DNA of 64,000 bases from Pseudomonas linyingensis (GTDB lineage: Bacteria; Pseudomonadota; Gammaproteobacteria; Pseudomonadales; Pseudomonadaceae): assembly GCF_900109175.1 (NCBI RefSeq), contig NZ_FNZE01000008.1:124001-188000 (forward strand), read 5' to 3'. The translations under genes were made by a program, and so were the position numbers. The notes under the pieces were generated by a model, which was given only the letters and a program-made list of their open reading frames with translations, was not told the DNA's origin and did not search any database. This document shows, in pieces, positions 9,219 through 18,876 of the stretch. Every line of letters starts with the position of its first letter. Position 1 is the first letter of the stretch.

Positions 9219-10996
9219 TGAAGCGCACGCTGTTGACCCCGCTGGCGCTGGTCGCCGGCCTCGCCCTGGTGGCACCGCAGGTGCTGCCGGAATACTACGT
9301 GACCCTGGCCAACTACATCGGCCTGTACAGCCTGGTCGCCCTGGGCATGGTGCTGCTCACCGGCATCGGCGGGCTGACCTCGTTCGGCCAGGCCGCCTTC
9401 GTCGGCATCGGCGCCTACGCCACCGCGGTGCTCAGCACCTCGTACGGCCTGTCGCCCTGGCTCGGCCTGCTCGCCGGTCTGCTGATCACCGGCGGTATCG
9501 CCCTGCTGCTGGGCGTGCTGACCCTGCGCCTGTCGGGCCACTACCTGCCGATCGGCACCCTGGCCTGGGGCCTGAGCCTCTTCTACCTGTTCGGCAATCT
9601 GCCGAACCTCGGCGGCTTCGGCGGCATCAGCAACCTGCCGAACATCGCCCTGTTCGGTTGGACCATCGACAGCAGCGCCGATTTCAGCCTGGCGATCTGG
9701 GCGCTGGTCGCCGCGGCTATCTGGCTGATCGGCAACCTGCTGGATAGCCGCGAGGGCCGGGCGATCCGCGCGCTCAAGGGCGGCACGGTGATGGCTGAGG
9801 CGATGGGCGTGAACACCGCCCGTTCCAAGCTGGCGATCTTCGTCGTCGCCGCGCTGCTGGCGGCACTGTCCGGCTGGCTGTACGCGCACCTGCAGCGCTT
9901 CGTCAACCCGACGCCGTTCTCGATCACCATGGGTATCGAGTACCTGTTCATGATCGTCCTCGGCGGCGCGGCCAGCCTGGGCGGCGCGTTGTTCGGTGCG
10001 GCCCTGGTCACCGTCCTCAAGCAGTGGCTGCAGGACCTGCTACCGCATGTCTTCGGCCAGGGCGGCAACTTCGAGACCATCTTCTTCGGCGCGTTGATCA
10101 TCCTCTGCTTGCAGTACGCCCGCGACGGCCTGTGGCCGCTGCTGGCTGCCCGCCTCCCGCAGCGCCGGCGTGCAGCGGCTGAGCTGGAGGTGCCGGTCGA
10201 GGCCGCCGCGCTGCCGCGCCGCGAGGCGCTGCCGGCCAACCAGCCGCTGCTGCAGGCTGAGGGTCTGGTCAAGCGCTTCGGCGGTCTGGTGGCCAACAAC
10301 AACATGGGGCTGACTGTGAACAGTGGCGAGATCACCGCGCTGATCGGCCCCAACGGCGCCGGCAAGTCGACCCTGTTCAACCTGCTCACCGGTCTGCTGC
10401 CGCTGACCAGCGGCGAGATCCGCTTCCGCGGCGAGCGCATCGATGGCCTGTCGTCGCGGCGCATCGCCCGCCTCGGGGTCAGCCGCACCTTCCAGCATGT
10501 GCGCCTGCTGCCGCAGATGAGCGTGCTGGAGAACGTCGCCCTCGGCGCACACATGCGCGGCGAATCCGGCCTGCTATGCGCCAGCCTGCACCTGGAGCGC
10601 GAGGAGGAGGCCCGCCTGCTCGCCGAGGCAGCGCGGCAGATCGAGCGCGTCGGCCTCAAGGAACACCTGTTCGACGCCGCCGGCAGCCTGCCGCTGGGCA
10701 AGCAACGCATCGTCGAGATCGCCCGCGCACTGTCTTCCGACCCCTACCTGCTGTTGCTCGACGAGCCCGCCGCCGGCCTGCGCCACCTGGAGAAGCAGGC
10801 GCTGGCCGAGCTGCTCGGCAAGCTGCGCGAGGAGGGCATGGGCGTGCTGCTGGTCGAGCACGACATGGACTTCGTGATGGGCATGGCTGACCAGGTGGTG
10901 GTCATGGAATTCGGCCAGAAGCTGGCCGAAGGCCTGCCGCAGCAGATTCAGGACGATCCGGCGGTGCTGGCCGCCTACCTCGGAGGTGTGGAATGA
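9218..10996 (+). CDS. ABC transporter permease-ATPase fusion (LivM-LivG)
   Basis: A 592-residue fusion. Residues 1 to about 310 are a LivM-type permease (GGLTSFGQAAFVGIGAYA, EAMGVNTARSKL, GIEYLFMIVLGG). A short alanine/arginine-rich linker at about 315-340 leads to a LivG-type ATPase with Walker A GPNGAGKST near residue 377, Q-loop RTFQHVRLLPQMSV and Walker B LLLLDEPAAGL. The signature motif reads LPLGKQR rather than the usual LSGGQ-like sequence. Both neighbours overlap it by four bases, so translation is coupled through the whole transporter. Such fusions occur in Liv-type systems for aromatic compounds. Confidence 0.9.
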   Translation: MKRTLLTPLALVAGLALVAPQVLPEYYVTLANYIGLYSLVALGMVLLTGIGGLTSFGQAAFVGIGAYATAVLSTSYGLSPWLGLLAGLLITGGIALLLGVLTLRLSGHYLPIGTLAWGLSLFYLFGNLPNLGGFGGISNLPNIALFGWTIDSSADFSLAIWALVAAAIWLIGNLLDSREGRAIRALKGGTVMAEAMGVNTARSKLAIFVVAALLAALSGWLYAHLQRFVNPTPFSITMGIEYLFMIVLGGAASLGGALFGAALVTVLKQWLQDLLPHVFGQGGNFETIFFGALIILCLQYARDGLWPLLAARLPQRRRAAAELEVPVEAAALPRREALPANQPLLQAEGLVKRFGGLVANNNMGLTVNSGEITALIGPNGAGKSTLFNLLTGLLPLTSGEIRFRGERIDGLSSRRIARLGVSRTFQHVRLLPQMSVLENVALGAHMRGESGLLCASLHLEREEEARLLAEAARQIERVGLKEHLFDAAGSLPLGKQRIVEIARALSSDPYLLLLDEPAAGLRHLEKQALAELLGKLREEGMGVLLVEHDMDFVMGMADQVVVMEFGQKLAEGLPQQIQDDPAVLAAYLGGVE

Positions 10997-11763
10997 GCGC
11001 GAACAACCCGCTGCTGAACGTCGAGCGACTGTCGGTCTGCTACGGCAAGGTCGAGGCGGTGCGCCAGGTCAGCCTGGCCATCGGCGAGGGCCAGATCGTC
11101 AGCGTCATCGGACCCAACGGTGCCGGCAAGACCACCCTGCTCGGTGCCCTGATGGGCCTGCTGCCGGCCGAGGGCGAGGTCGCCTACCTGGGCAAGACCC
11201 TACAGCGCCACCACGGCGTGGCCCAGCGGGTCGGGCAGGGCCTCAACCTGGTGCCGGAAAGCCGCGAGCTGTTCAGTCCGATGAGCGTCGAGGACAACCT
11301 GCTGCTTGGGGCCTTCAGCCGTCACCGCCAGGGCCATCGCGATCACGGCCTGACCCTCGCCGAGGTGTTCGACCTGTTCCCGCGCCTCAAGGAGCGCCGC
11401 CGCCAGGCCGCCGGCACCATGTCCGGCGGCGAGCGGCAGATGCTCGCCATGGGCCGCGCGCTGATGGCCAAGCCCAAGCTGCTGATGCTCGACGAGCCGA
11501 GCCTGGGCCTGGCGCCGCGGGTGATCGGCGAGATCTTCAGGATCATCACCGAGCTGCGCGCCACCGGCGTGTCGATCCTGCTGGTCGAGCAGAACGCCCG
11601 CGCCGCCCTGAAATGCTCGGACTACGGCTACGTGCTGGAAAACGGCGAGGTGGCCCTGCAGGGCCCGGCGGCCGAGCTGGCCGACGACCCCAAGGTTATC
11701 GAGACCTATCTGGGCCGCAAGTCCGCGGCGCCGGCACCCGCCGCGGCTGCACTGGCGGGTTGA
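10993..11763 (+). CDS. Branched-chain-type ABC transporter ATPase (LivF-like)
   Basis: A 256-residue cytoplasmic ATPase. Walker A is GPNGAGKTT, followed by LNLVPESRELFSPMSVEDNLLLG, the signature MSGGERQMLAMGRALM, Walker B LLMLDEPSLGLAP and the switch region LLVEQNARAAL, all typical of LivF. The ATG overlaps the TGA of the fusion gene by four bases. It provides the second nucleotide-binding domain of the importer. The last dozen residues are alanine/proline-rich and probably unstructured. Confidence 0.93.
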   Translation: MSANNPLLNVERLSVCYGKVEAVRQVSLAIGEGQIVSVIGPNGAGKTTLLGALMGLLPAEGEVAYLGKTLQRHHGVAQRVGQGLNLVPESRELFSPMSVEDNLLLGAFSRHRQGHRDHGLTLAEVFDLFPRLKERRRQAAGTMSGGERQMLAMGRALMAKPKLLMLDEPSLGLAPRVIGEIFRIITELRATGVSILLVEQNARAALKCSDYGYVLENGEVALQGPAAELADDPKVIETYLGRKSAAPAPAAAALAG

Positions 11764-11828
11764 GAGCCCAACGGATTCACCCGCAACACAACGCGTCACC
11801 AAAACAACAACAACGCCTGGAGGCATCC

Positions 11829-12965
11829 ATGAAACGTTTGACCGCACTGTTGCTTGCCCCGCTGCTCAGCGCCACGGCCTATGCCGACATCAACGTGGGC
11901 ATCTCGTTGTCCACCACCGGTCCGGGGGCCTCTCTGGGCATTCCGGAACGCAATACCGTGAGGATGCTTCCGGCGGAAATTGCCGGCGAGAAGGTCAACT
12001 ACATCGTCCTCGACGACGCCACCGACAGCACCGCCGCGGCGAAGAACGCGCGCAAGCTGGTCGGCGAGAACAAGGTCGACCTGATGATCGGCTCCACCAC
12101 GGTGCCGACCTCCAGCGCCATGGCGCAGATCGCCCGGGAAAACGGCACGCCGCTGATCGTCCTCGCCCCGCTGGCGCCGCAAGGCGAGGAGAAGGCCTGG
12201 GTGTTCACCATCCCGCAGACCAACGAGCTGATGGCCGACGCGCTGGTCGAGCACATGCAGGCGCAGCAGGTGAAGACCCTCGGTTTCATCGGCTACAGCG
12301 ATGCCTGGGGCGACGACTGGTACAAGGTGCTGGGCGAGCAGGGCCCTGCCGCCGGCATCCAGCTGACCAGCAACGAGCGTTTCAACCGCACCGACGCCTC
12401 GGTCAGCGGCCAGGTGCTCAAGGTGCTCGCCAGCCGTCCGGACGCGGTGCTGATCGGCGCTACCGGCACCCCAGCCGCGCTGCCGCACACCGAACTGCGC
12501 CGACTCGGCTACAAGGGCGCCATCTACCACACCCACGGCGCCGCCAACCAGGCGTTCCTGCGTATCGGCGGCAAGGCGTTGGAAGGCGCCATCCTGCCGG
12601 TCGGCCCGGTGGTGATCTGGGACAAGCTGCCTGCCGAGCATCCGTCCAAGGCGCTGGCCGCCGAGTACGCGCAGAACTACGAGAAGGTCAACGGTCCCAA
12701 TAGCCTGTCGCCGTTCGGCGCCTACCTGTACGACGCCGCCCAGCTGCTCAAGGCCGCAGCCCCGCAGGCACTGGCCAAGGCCAAGCCGGGCAGTGCCGAG
12801 TTCCGCAGCGCGCTGCGCGAGGCGATGGAGAACGCCAAGGGCGTGGTGGGTACCCACGGCGTCTACAACCTGTCGGCCGACGACCATTTCGGCCATGACC
12901 AGCGTGGCCGCACCCTGGTGACCGTGCAGGACCAGAAGTGGGTACTGCTCGACAGCGCCCAGTAA
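11829..12965 (+). CDS. Periplasmic substrate-binding protein of the Liv-type importer
   Basis: A 378-residue protein with a Sec signal peptide (MKRLTALLLAPLLSATAYA, cleavage predicted before DINVG). The mature part is a type I periplasmic binding protein of the LivJ class: VGISLSTTGPGASLGIPERN at the N-terminal lobe, then IGSTTVPTSSAMAQIA and HTHGAANQAFLRIGG. The N-terminal motif resembles that of binding proteins for aromatic acids such as coumarate in other proteobacteria, which agrees with the aromatic context; I infer an aromatic ligand but cannot show it. ATG 11829 follows CTGGAGGCATCC. The open frame upstream is a shadow of the ATPase gene. Confidence 0.88.
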   Translation: MKRLTALLLAPLLSATAYADINVGISLSTTGPGASLGIPERNTVRMLPAEIAGEKVNYIVLDDATDSTAAAKNARKLVGENKVDLMIGSTTVPTSSAMAQIARENGTPLIVLAPLAPQGEEKAWVFTIPQTNELMADALVEHMQAQQVKTLGFIGYSDAWGDDWYKVLGEQGPAAGIQLTSNERFNRTDASVSGQVLKVLASRPDAVLIGATGTPAALPHTELRRLGYKGAIYHTHGAANQAFLRIGGKALEGAILPVGPVVIWDKLPAEHPSKALAAEYAQNYEKVNGPNSLSPFGAYLYDAAQLLKAAAPQALAKAKPGSAEFRSALREAMENAKGVVGTHGVYNLSADDHFGHDQRGRTLVTVQDQKWVLLDSAQ

Positions 12966-13066
12966 GCCAGCCCAATCCTTATTCCGAACGCCGACCCGGA
13001 GGACGCAAGACCTCCGGGAAAGGCACTCCCTTGCCCGCAGATTCATAACAACAAAAAGGAATCTCC

Positions 13067-14353
13067 ATGACCTGCATCCATGCAAAGCATGGCGCCGCCC
13101 TGGCCGCCGCATTCACGTTGTCCGCCCTGGCCGGCGCGGTACAGGCTGCCGGCTTCTTCGAGGACAGCCATGCCTCTCTGAAGCTCAACAATTTCTACTT
13201 CGACCGCGACTACAAGGGCACCAGCAACATTTCCGCACGCAGGGAATGGGCGCAGGGTTTCACCCTCAAGTACATCTCGGGCTTCACCGAGGGGCCGCTG
13301 GGCTTCGGTCTGGACGCCCAGGGCATGCTGGGCATCAAGCTGGATTCCGAGTCTGACCGCACCGGCACCGGGCTGCTGCCGGTCAGCCGCACCACCGGCG
13401 AGTCGGCCGACGAGTACTCGGAGCTGGGCCTGACCGCCAAGCTCCGCTACTCGAAGACCGAACTGAACGCCGGCACCCTGTCGCCGTTCCTGCCGGTGCT
13501 GTTCAGTAGCCCGGCGCGCCTGCTACTGCAGACCTTCCGCGGCGCCCAGCTACGCTCCCAGGACGTGGACAACCTGACCCTGCATGCCGGCTGGCTGGAT
13601 CGCGTGAACCTGCGCGATTCCACCGACTACCAGCCATTTACCGTGGCGGCACCCAACGGGCGCTTCAACGGCAGGGCCGAGTCCGACCGCTTCGTCTTTG
13701 CCGGCGGCGACTACAACCTGACCCCGGCCCTGACCTTGCGCTACTACTACGCCGAACTGGACGAGATCTACGAGCAGAACTTCGCCGGCCTGATCCACCA
13801 GGCCGCACTGGGCCCGGGCAAGCTGAAGACCGACATCCGCTACTTCCACAGCGACGAGAGCGGGCAGGCCAAGGCCGGGGCGGTGGACAACCAGAACATC
13901 GGCGCCTTCCTCACCTACAGCCTCGGTGCCCACAGCCTGGGTGCGGGCTACATGCAGCTCAGCGGCGAGACCGCCATGCCGTACATCAACGGCTCCGAGC
14001 CGCTGGTGAACAGCGAGGGCGCGCTCAGTTCCGAGTTCATCAACCCGGACGAGCGGACCTGGCAGGTGCGCTACGACTACGACTTCGCCGGTCTCGGCAT
14101 TCCCGGCCTGCGCGGCATGGTGCGTTATCTGAAGGGCAGCAACATCGAGCTGGCCCCCGCCTTGGGTGGCAAGGGACTGAGCGAGAGCGAGCGCGATCTG
14201 GAATTGTCCTACGTGGTGCAGTCCGGCACCTTCAAGGGCGTTGCCTTTCGCGTGCGCAATGCGCGCTACCGCAATGACTTCGCACCGACCGCCGCGTTCC
14301 GCGACGACAACGAGACGCGGGTGAACATCGACTACACCTTGGCACTCTGGTAA
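13067..14353 (+). CDS. OprD-family outer-membrane porin
   Basis: A 428-residue protein with a signal peptide ending about at VQAAG, followed by GFFEDSHASLKLNNFYFDRD, the typical start of mature OprD-family porins. Alternating aromatic/hydrophobic strands and the last residues VNIDYTLALW, ending in an aromatic residue, fit an outer-membrane beta-barrel. OprD-family porins of the OpdK/BenF branch admit aromatic and other small carboxylates. Its place directly after the Liv-type transporter suggests that it is the outer-membrane entry for the same compound. AAAAGGAATCTCC precedes the ATG. Confidence 0.92.
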   Translation: MTCIHAKHGAALAAAFTLSALAGAVQAAGFFEDSHASLKLNNFYFDRDYKGTSNISARREWAQGFTLKYISGFTEGPLGFGLDAQGMLGIKLDSESDRTGTGLLPVSRTTGESADEYSELGLTAKLRYSKTELNAGTLSPFLPVLFSSPARLLLQTFRGAQLRSQDVDNLTLHAGWLDRVNLRDSTDYQPFTVAAPNGRFNGRAESDRFVFAGGDYNLTPALTLRYYYAELDEIYEQNFAGLIHQAALGPGKLKTDIRYFHSDESGQAKAGAVDNQNIGAFLTYSLGAHSLGAGYMQLSGETAMPYINGSEPLVNSEGALSSEFINPDERTWQVRYDYDFAGLGIPGLRGMVRYLKGSNIELAPALGGKGLSESERDLELSYVVQSGTFKGVAFRVRNARYRNDFAPTAAFRDDNETRVNIDYTLALW

Positions 14354-14477
14354 GGCGTCTGGTCATGCCTGCCGGTTTCACCACCGGTGGGCTTGACCGC
14401 TCCTGTGGAGACACATATGTATGTTGGTGAGGCTTTCCGCTACAGTGCGCCTGCCAACGGATTCGAGAGACCCATTC

Positions 14478-15215
14478 ATGCCTGCATCGACCAACGTGTC
14501 CGCCAGCGCGGTACGGACGCGCGAACTCAGCTACCGCTCCGCCAGCAGCGACGTCAGCCTGGCCGGTTACCACGCCAGCCCCGAAGGCGACCAGCTGCGT
14601 CCTGGCGTGCTGGTGGTCCATGAGTGGTGGGGACTGAACGACTATGCCCGGCAGCGCGCCCGCGAACTGGCTGCGCTGGGTTACAGCGCGCTGGCCATCG
14701 ACATGTACGGCGACGGGCGCAGCGCGACCGACCCGCAGCAGGCCGGCCAACTGATGCACGCGGCGCTGGCCGACCCGGCGTTGCTGCGCGAGCGCTTCCT
14801 GGCCGGTCTGGCGCTGCTGCGCCAGCTGCCCGGCACCGACGCGGAGCGCCTGGCGGCGATTGGCTACTGCTTCGGTGGCCGCGTGGTGCTGGACATGGCC
14901 CGCCAGGGCGAGCCGCTGGCTGGCGTGGTCAGCTTCCACGGCCTGCTCGGCACGGCCACCCCGGCCACGCCCGGTTCGGTCAAGGCGAAGATCCTGGTGG
15001 CCCATGGCGATGCCGACAGCTTCGTCAGCGCCGAGGGGGTCGCCCGCTTCGAGGCGGAGATGCAGGCCGCACAGGCCGACTGCCGCGTCTGCCACTATCC
15101 CGATGCTCCCCATGGCTTCACCAACAGCGCCTCGCCGGGCTACCAGCAGGAGGCCGACCAACGCTCTTGGCTGGATATGCAGCAGTTCCTGCGCGATCTT
15201 TGGCCACGGTCATGA
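14478..15215 (+). CDS. Dienelactone hydrolase family protein
   Basis: A 245-residue alpha/beta hydrolase. The nucleophile cysteine is in GYCFGG (about residues 129-134), the acid is Asp180 in HGDADSF and the histidine is His212 in PHGF; VVHEWWGLN is the conserved N-terminal segment. Cysteine rather than serine as nucleophile is the rule in true dienelactone hydrolases. The classical reaction opens 4-carboxymethylene-butenolide to maleylacetate, but many relatives act elsewhere and no chlorocatechol genes are present. ATG 14478 is preferred over an in-frame ATG at 14421, since the added residues are not conserved-looking and GAGAG precedes 14478. It may belong to the transporter operon or be separate. 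Confidence 0.85.
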   Translation: MPASTNVSASAVRTRELSYRSASSDVSLAGYHASPEGDQLRPGVLVVHEWWGLNDYARQRARELAALGYSALAIDMYGDGRSATDPQQAGQLMHAALADPALLRERFLAGLALLRQLPGTDAERLAAIGYCFGGRVVLDMARQGEPLAGVVSFHGLLGTATPATPGSVKAKILVAHGDADSFVSAEGVARFEAEMQAAQADCRVCHYPDAPHGFTNSASPGYQQEADQRSWLDMQQFLRDLWPRS

Positions 15216-15353
15216 ATAGTGCTTGATTGATGGCGTGTCACACCTGTCCGGCTGGCGCGCGCCTACCAGTGCCGCTCCACTCGCGCCTGCCGGCTTTCTC
15301 CCGAAAAACACTTATCATGCCGGTGACATAAGGAACTGGGTGGTAATGGCCGA

Positions 15354-17354
15354 ATGCTGTCTGCCGTAAAGCGTTATAAACTGCTCCTCTCCGCGGCCTT
15401 GGCGCGCTATTTCCCGCGCACAACCGCGTACCTGCGCGCCGAGGGTGAAGCGGCCCTGCGCCACCCCAGGCCCGGGGCGCGGGCGAACAAGGTTGTCGCT
15501 GCCTCCGGAAAGGCCAGGGCGGCCAGTGCGAAGAAGCCGGCCAGACCCCGTGCCCAGTCCGCCCAGCCTGCTCCCGTCAAGCCCACCCAGCCTGCCAAGC
15601 GGGCCAGCGAGGGTATCTACGGACCGGCGCAGATGGCGGTCGACGCCCCGCAGGTCCAGGCCATGCGCGAGCGCGTCGGCCAGGCGGTGCAGGCCGGGGT
15701 GATCAGCCCGCCATCGGACGAGCAGTGGGCGATGATCCTCAGCAGCCATCCGGTCACCCGGGTATTTGCCGGGGCTGGCTCAGGCAAGTCGACCACTCTG
15801 GTGCTGCGCGTGGTGTTCATGCTCTGCCACATGGGCATCCCGCCCGAGCGCCTGACGGTGATTTCCTTCACCAATGCCTCCTGCGCGCAGCTGCGCGAGC
15901 AACTGATCAAGGTGCTGAGCTTCTGGCAGTACCCTTTCGACGCCGGCATGGCCCGGCAGTGCGTGCGCACCTTCCATTCGGCCATGGCGGTATTGGCCAA
16001 GGAGCTGCTGAGCAACCCGCAATGGTTCGAGCAGCTGGACGAGCGCAACGCCTCGGCCACCGAGCTGGACAATCCGCTGGCCGCCGCGCGTCTCAAGCCT
16101 GCCCAGCAGCGCCTGCTCAAGCAGGCCTACCAGCAGTGCTACGCCGAGGAGGCGGGCTTTCGCGAACGGGTGCACAGCCTGCTGGGCCTGCCGCCGCCAC
16201 CGGCCAGCGACGGCGAAGGCAAGCGCAGCAAAGTCCCAAGGGCACCTCTGGACGGCTTCAAGCTGGCCGGGGAGTTCACCCCGGCGCCGCTGTTCGAGGT
16301 CTTCCATGCCCAGGCGGGCTTCATGGAAAGCATCGGCATCCGTATCGACCAGATACAGACGCAGACGCTGGACTGCCCGGCTGGGGAAAGGGTGTTCGTC
16401 GAGGCCCTGGCACTGTTCTGGAAGTACTTCGAGACCAGCCTGCACGAGCAGGGGCTGCTGACCTTCAACGGCGCCTTCCAGCAGCTGACCCAGATACTGT
16501 CTTCCACGGGCAAGGGAGTCCCGGCCCAGGCGCTGGCGCCGTTCGGTCATCTGCTGATCGACGAGTTCCAGGATATCTCCCCGCAGATCGTCCAGTGGCT
16601 GCAGGCGCTGCACCGCGCCCTGGCGCGCCAGGGCCAGGCGGTCAGCCTGATGGCGATCGGCGACGACTGGCAGTCAATCTATGGCTGGCGCGGCAGCTCC
16701 CCCGAGCTGTTCATGGACTTCGACAAGTACTTCCCGGGCAAGGGCAAGGCGAAGAACAGCGCGGTGCTGATGCTGGCGACCAACTACCGTTCCATCGAGC
16801 CAGTGATCCGCGATGGCGAGGCGGTGCTCGCCGGCGTGGCGTTCAAGCAGGACAAGGCCAGCCAGGCCTGCAAGGCCGTGCAACCGGGCGACCATGGCGT
16901 CAAGCTGGTCACCCGCTTCGACGTGAAGGCGCGCCTGCCGGAGCTACTCAAGGAGATTCAGGCCCAGTGCGCGCACGTCGCCGACCGTCCGGGTGCCGAC
17001 CGTACCGCCGTGCTGGTGCTCAGTCGGCGCAACGAGCCCTTGCAGCGCATCCAGGCCGAGCTGGACAGGAAGCTGCCGGTCAAGGCCTACACCATCCACC
17101 GTGCCAAGGGCCTGCAGGCCGAAGTGGCGATCATCGTCGACGACTGTGCGCCGCCGGAACGGCACCCGCTGCGCAATGCGCTGTACGCCCATTCGGGATT
17201 CTTCCGCAACAGCTACGACCAGGCGATGCAGGACGAGAGTTTGCGCCTGGCCTACGTGGCGATTACCCGGGGCGTCAGCCGGGTGTTCTGGTTCACCCAG
17301 CGGACCCAGGGGGCGACCCAGATACTGGCGGCGCGAGGCAGCCGCCGCAGTTGA
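15354..17354 (+). CDS. UvrD/Rep/HelD-like ATP-dependent DNA helicase
   Basis: A 666-residue superfamily 1 helicase. A basic, proline/alanine-rich N-terminal extension (about residues 30-85) precedes Walker A GAGSGKSTT (about 140-148). Motif Ia is ISFTNASCAQLREQ, motif II LLIDEFQDISPQ, motif III IGDDWQSIYGWRGSSP, motif V TIHRAKGLQAE and motif VI LRLAYVAITRG. The DEFQD box and the compact accessory domains recall helicase IV (HelD) more than UvrD. It presumably unwinds DNA in repair or recombination. It is flanked by unrelated operons, and the glycogen genes converge on it from the right. Confidence 0.88.
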   Translation: MLSAVKRYKLLLSAALARYFPRTTAYLRAEGEAALRHPRPGARANKVVAASGKARAASAKKPARPRAQSAQPAPVKPTQPAKRASEGIYGPAQMAVDAPQVQAMRERVGQAVQAGVISPPSDEQWAMILSSHPVTRVFAGAGSGKSTTLVLRVVFMLCHMGIPPERLTVISFTNASCAQLREQLIKVLSFWQYPFDAGMARQCVRTFHSAMAVLAKELLSNPQWFEQLDERNASATELDNPLAAARLKPAQQRLLKQAYQQCYAEEAGFRERVHSLLGLPPPPASDGEGKRSKVPRAPLDGFKLAGEFTPAPLFEVFHAQAGFMESIGIRIDQIQTQTLDCPAGERVFVEALALFWKYFETSLHEQGLLTFNGAFQQLTQILSSTGKGVPAQALAPFGHLLIDEFQDISPQIVQWLQALHRALARQGQAVSLMAIGDDWQSIYGWRGSSPELFMDFDKYFPGKGKAKNSAVLMLATNYRSIEPVIRDGEAVLAGVAFKQDKASQACKAVQPGDHGVKLVTRFDVKARLPELLKEIQAQCAHVADRPGADRTAVLVLSRRNEPLQRIQAELDRKLPVKAYTIHRAKGLQAEVAIIVDDCAPPERHPLRNALYAHSGFFRNSYDQAMQDESLRLAYVAITRGVSRVFWFTQRTQGATQILAARGSRRS

Positions 17355-17406
17355 GCTTCGACGTGGCAGGTCGCGTCGCGGCGGGCGAGTGGACCTGCCG
17401 GGGCGT

Positions 17407-18876
17407 TCAGCCGGTTGTCGCCCTGGGTGCGGCGATGGCCTGGCGATAAAGCGCGATGTACTCGTGCGCGGCATGTTTCCAGGAGAAATCCTGCTGCATG
17501 CCGTTTTGCTGGATGCGTTGCCACAGCTGCCGGTCCCGCCAGGTGCGGCAGACCCGCTGCATCGCCGACCAGAGTGCTGGCGCCGTGGCGCTTTCGAGGA
17601 GGAAGCCGTTGGCCGTGCGGCTGACCAGGCTTGCCTCGCCGACATCGACGACGGTATCGGCCAGCCCGCCGGTGGCGGTCACCACCGGCGGTGTGCCGTA
17701 GTGCAGGCTGTACATCTGGTTGAGGCCGCAGGGTTCGAAACGCGAGGGCATCAGGAAACTGTCGGCGCCGGCCTCGATGCGATGCGCCAGCGCTTCGTCG
17801 AAGCCGAGCTTCACCGCGATGCGCCGCGGATGGCGGTCGGCCAGGGCGGCAAAGCCGGCTTCCAGCTCCGCGTCGCCGCTGCCGAGCACCACCAGTTGCG
17901 CTGGCAGTGCGGCCAGGTCGTCGGCGATGGCGAGCAGCAGATCGAGGCCCTTCTGGTGCGTCAGGCGGCTGACCACGCCGAACAGTGGCTGCGTGGCGCT
18001 GACTTCGAGGCCCATTGCCTGCTGCAGTGCCGCCTTGTTGCGCGCCTTGCCGGCCAACTGCTGCGAGGAGTAGGGGTGCGCCAGGTTGGGGTCGGTGGCA
18101 GGGTTCCAAATGTCGGTATCGATGCCGTTGAGGATCCCGTGCAGGGCTGCGGCCCGGTAGCGCAGCAGCGGCGCGAGGCCGTAGCCGAACTGCTCGTCCT
18201 GGATTTCCCGCGCATAGGTCGGGCTGACCGTGGAGATCTGCGAGGCGAACTGCAGGCCGGCTTTCAGGAAGCACAGCTGGCCGTGATACTCCGCCGCGTC
18301 GAAGCGCCAGGCGTGTTCGGGCAGGCCAAGGTCGGCCAGGTATGCGTGGGCGAAGCAGCCCTGGAAGGCGATGTTGTGCACGGTGGCGACGCTGGCGGCG
18401 CCGCCCTGGTAGTGGAGGTAGGCCGCGGCCAGGGCAGTTTGCCAGTCGTTGCTGTGCACCACATCGGCCTGCCAGCCGATGGGCGAACGTTCCTGGCCGA
18501 GCAGTGCCGCGACGCGCGACAGCAGGCCGAAGCGCACCGGGTTGTCGTGGCGGTCGTCGCCATAGCTGTCGAGATAGGGGTTGCCCGGATTGGCGTAGAG
18601 TGGCGGGCAGTCGAGCAGCAGCAGCGGCAGCCCGTCTGCTTCGGCAGTGAGCAGGCGGGCCGGCGGCAGGGCCGGGGCCAGCGCGGGCAATTCGGCGAGC
18701 GGCCGGGCATCGGGAAACGCCGCCTGCAGCGCCGGGTAATGGGGCAACAAGACGCGGATGTCCTGTCCGGCCTGGCGCAGCGCGGCGGGCAGCGCGGCGG
18801 AAACATCGCCCAGGCCGCCGGTCTTGACCCAGGGCGCCATCTCGGAGGAGGCGAACAGAATCTTCAGCTTGCTCAT
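17407..18876 (-). CDS. glgA: Glycogen synthase
   Basis: A 489-residue GT5 glycogen synthase, transferring glucose from ADP-glucose to the growing alpha-1,4-glucan. The N-terminal substrate motif WVKTGGLGDV is at residues 16-25; HSNDWQTAL and STVSPTYAREIQ follow, and the C-terminal domain carries the active-site segment PSRFEPCGLNQMYSLHYGTPPVV. The ATG at 18876 overlaps the glycogen phosphorylase TGA by four bases. The open frame continues upstream only as a shadow of glgP. It is the last gene of the leftward glycogen unit. The length matches other bacterial glycogen synthases. Confidence 0.95.
   Translation of the reverse strand: MSKLKILFASSEMAPWVKTGGLGDVSAALPAALRQAGQDIRVLLPHYPALQAAFPDARPLAELPALAPALPPARLLTAEADGLPLLLLDCPPLYANPGNPYLDSYGDDRHDNPVRFGLLSRVAALLGQERSPIGWQADVVHSNDWQTALAAAYLHYQGGAASVATVHNIAFQGCFAHAYLADLGLPEHAWRFDAAEYHGQLCFLKAGLQFASQISTVSPTYAREIQDEQFGYGLAPLLRYRAAALHGILNGIDTDIWNPATDPNLAHPYSSQQLAGKARNKAALQQAMGLEVSATQPLFGVVSRLTHQKGLDLLLAIADDLAALPAQLVVLGSGDAELEAGFAALADRHPRRIAVKLGFDEALAHRIEAGADSFLMPSRFEPCGLNQMYSLHYGTPPVVTATGGLADTVVDVGEASLVSRTANGFLLESATAPALWSAMQRVCRTWRDRQLWQRIQQNGMQQDFSWKHAAHEYIALYRQAIAAPRATTG

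Noticed and set aside
14421-14477. Longer start for the dienelactone-hydrolase-family gene
   Set aside because: The additional 19 residues do not resemble a signal peptide or the family N-terminus, and the ribosome-binding region fits ATG 14478.
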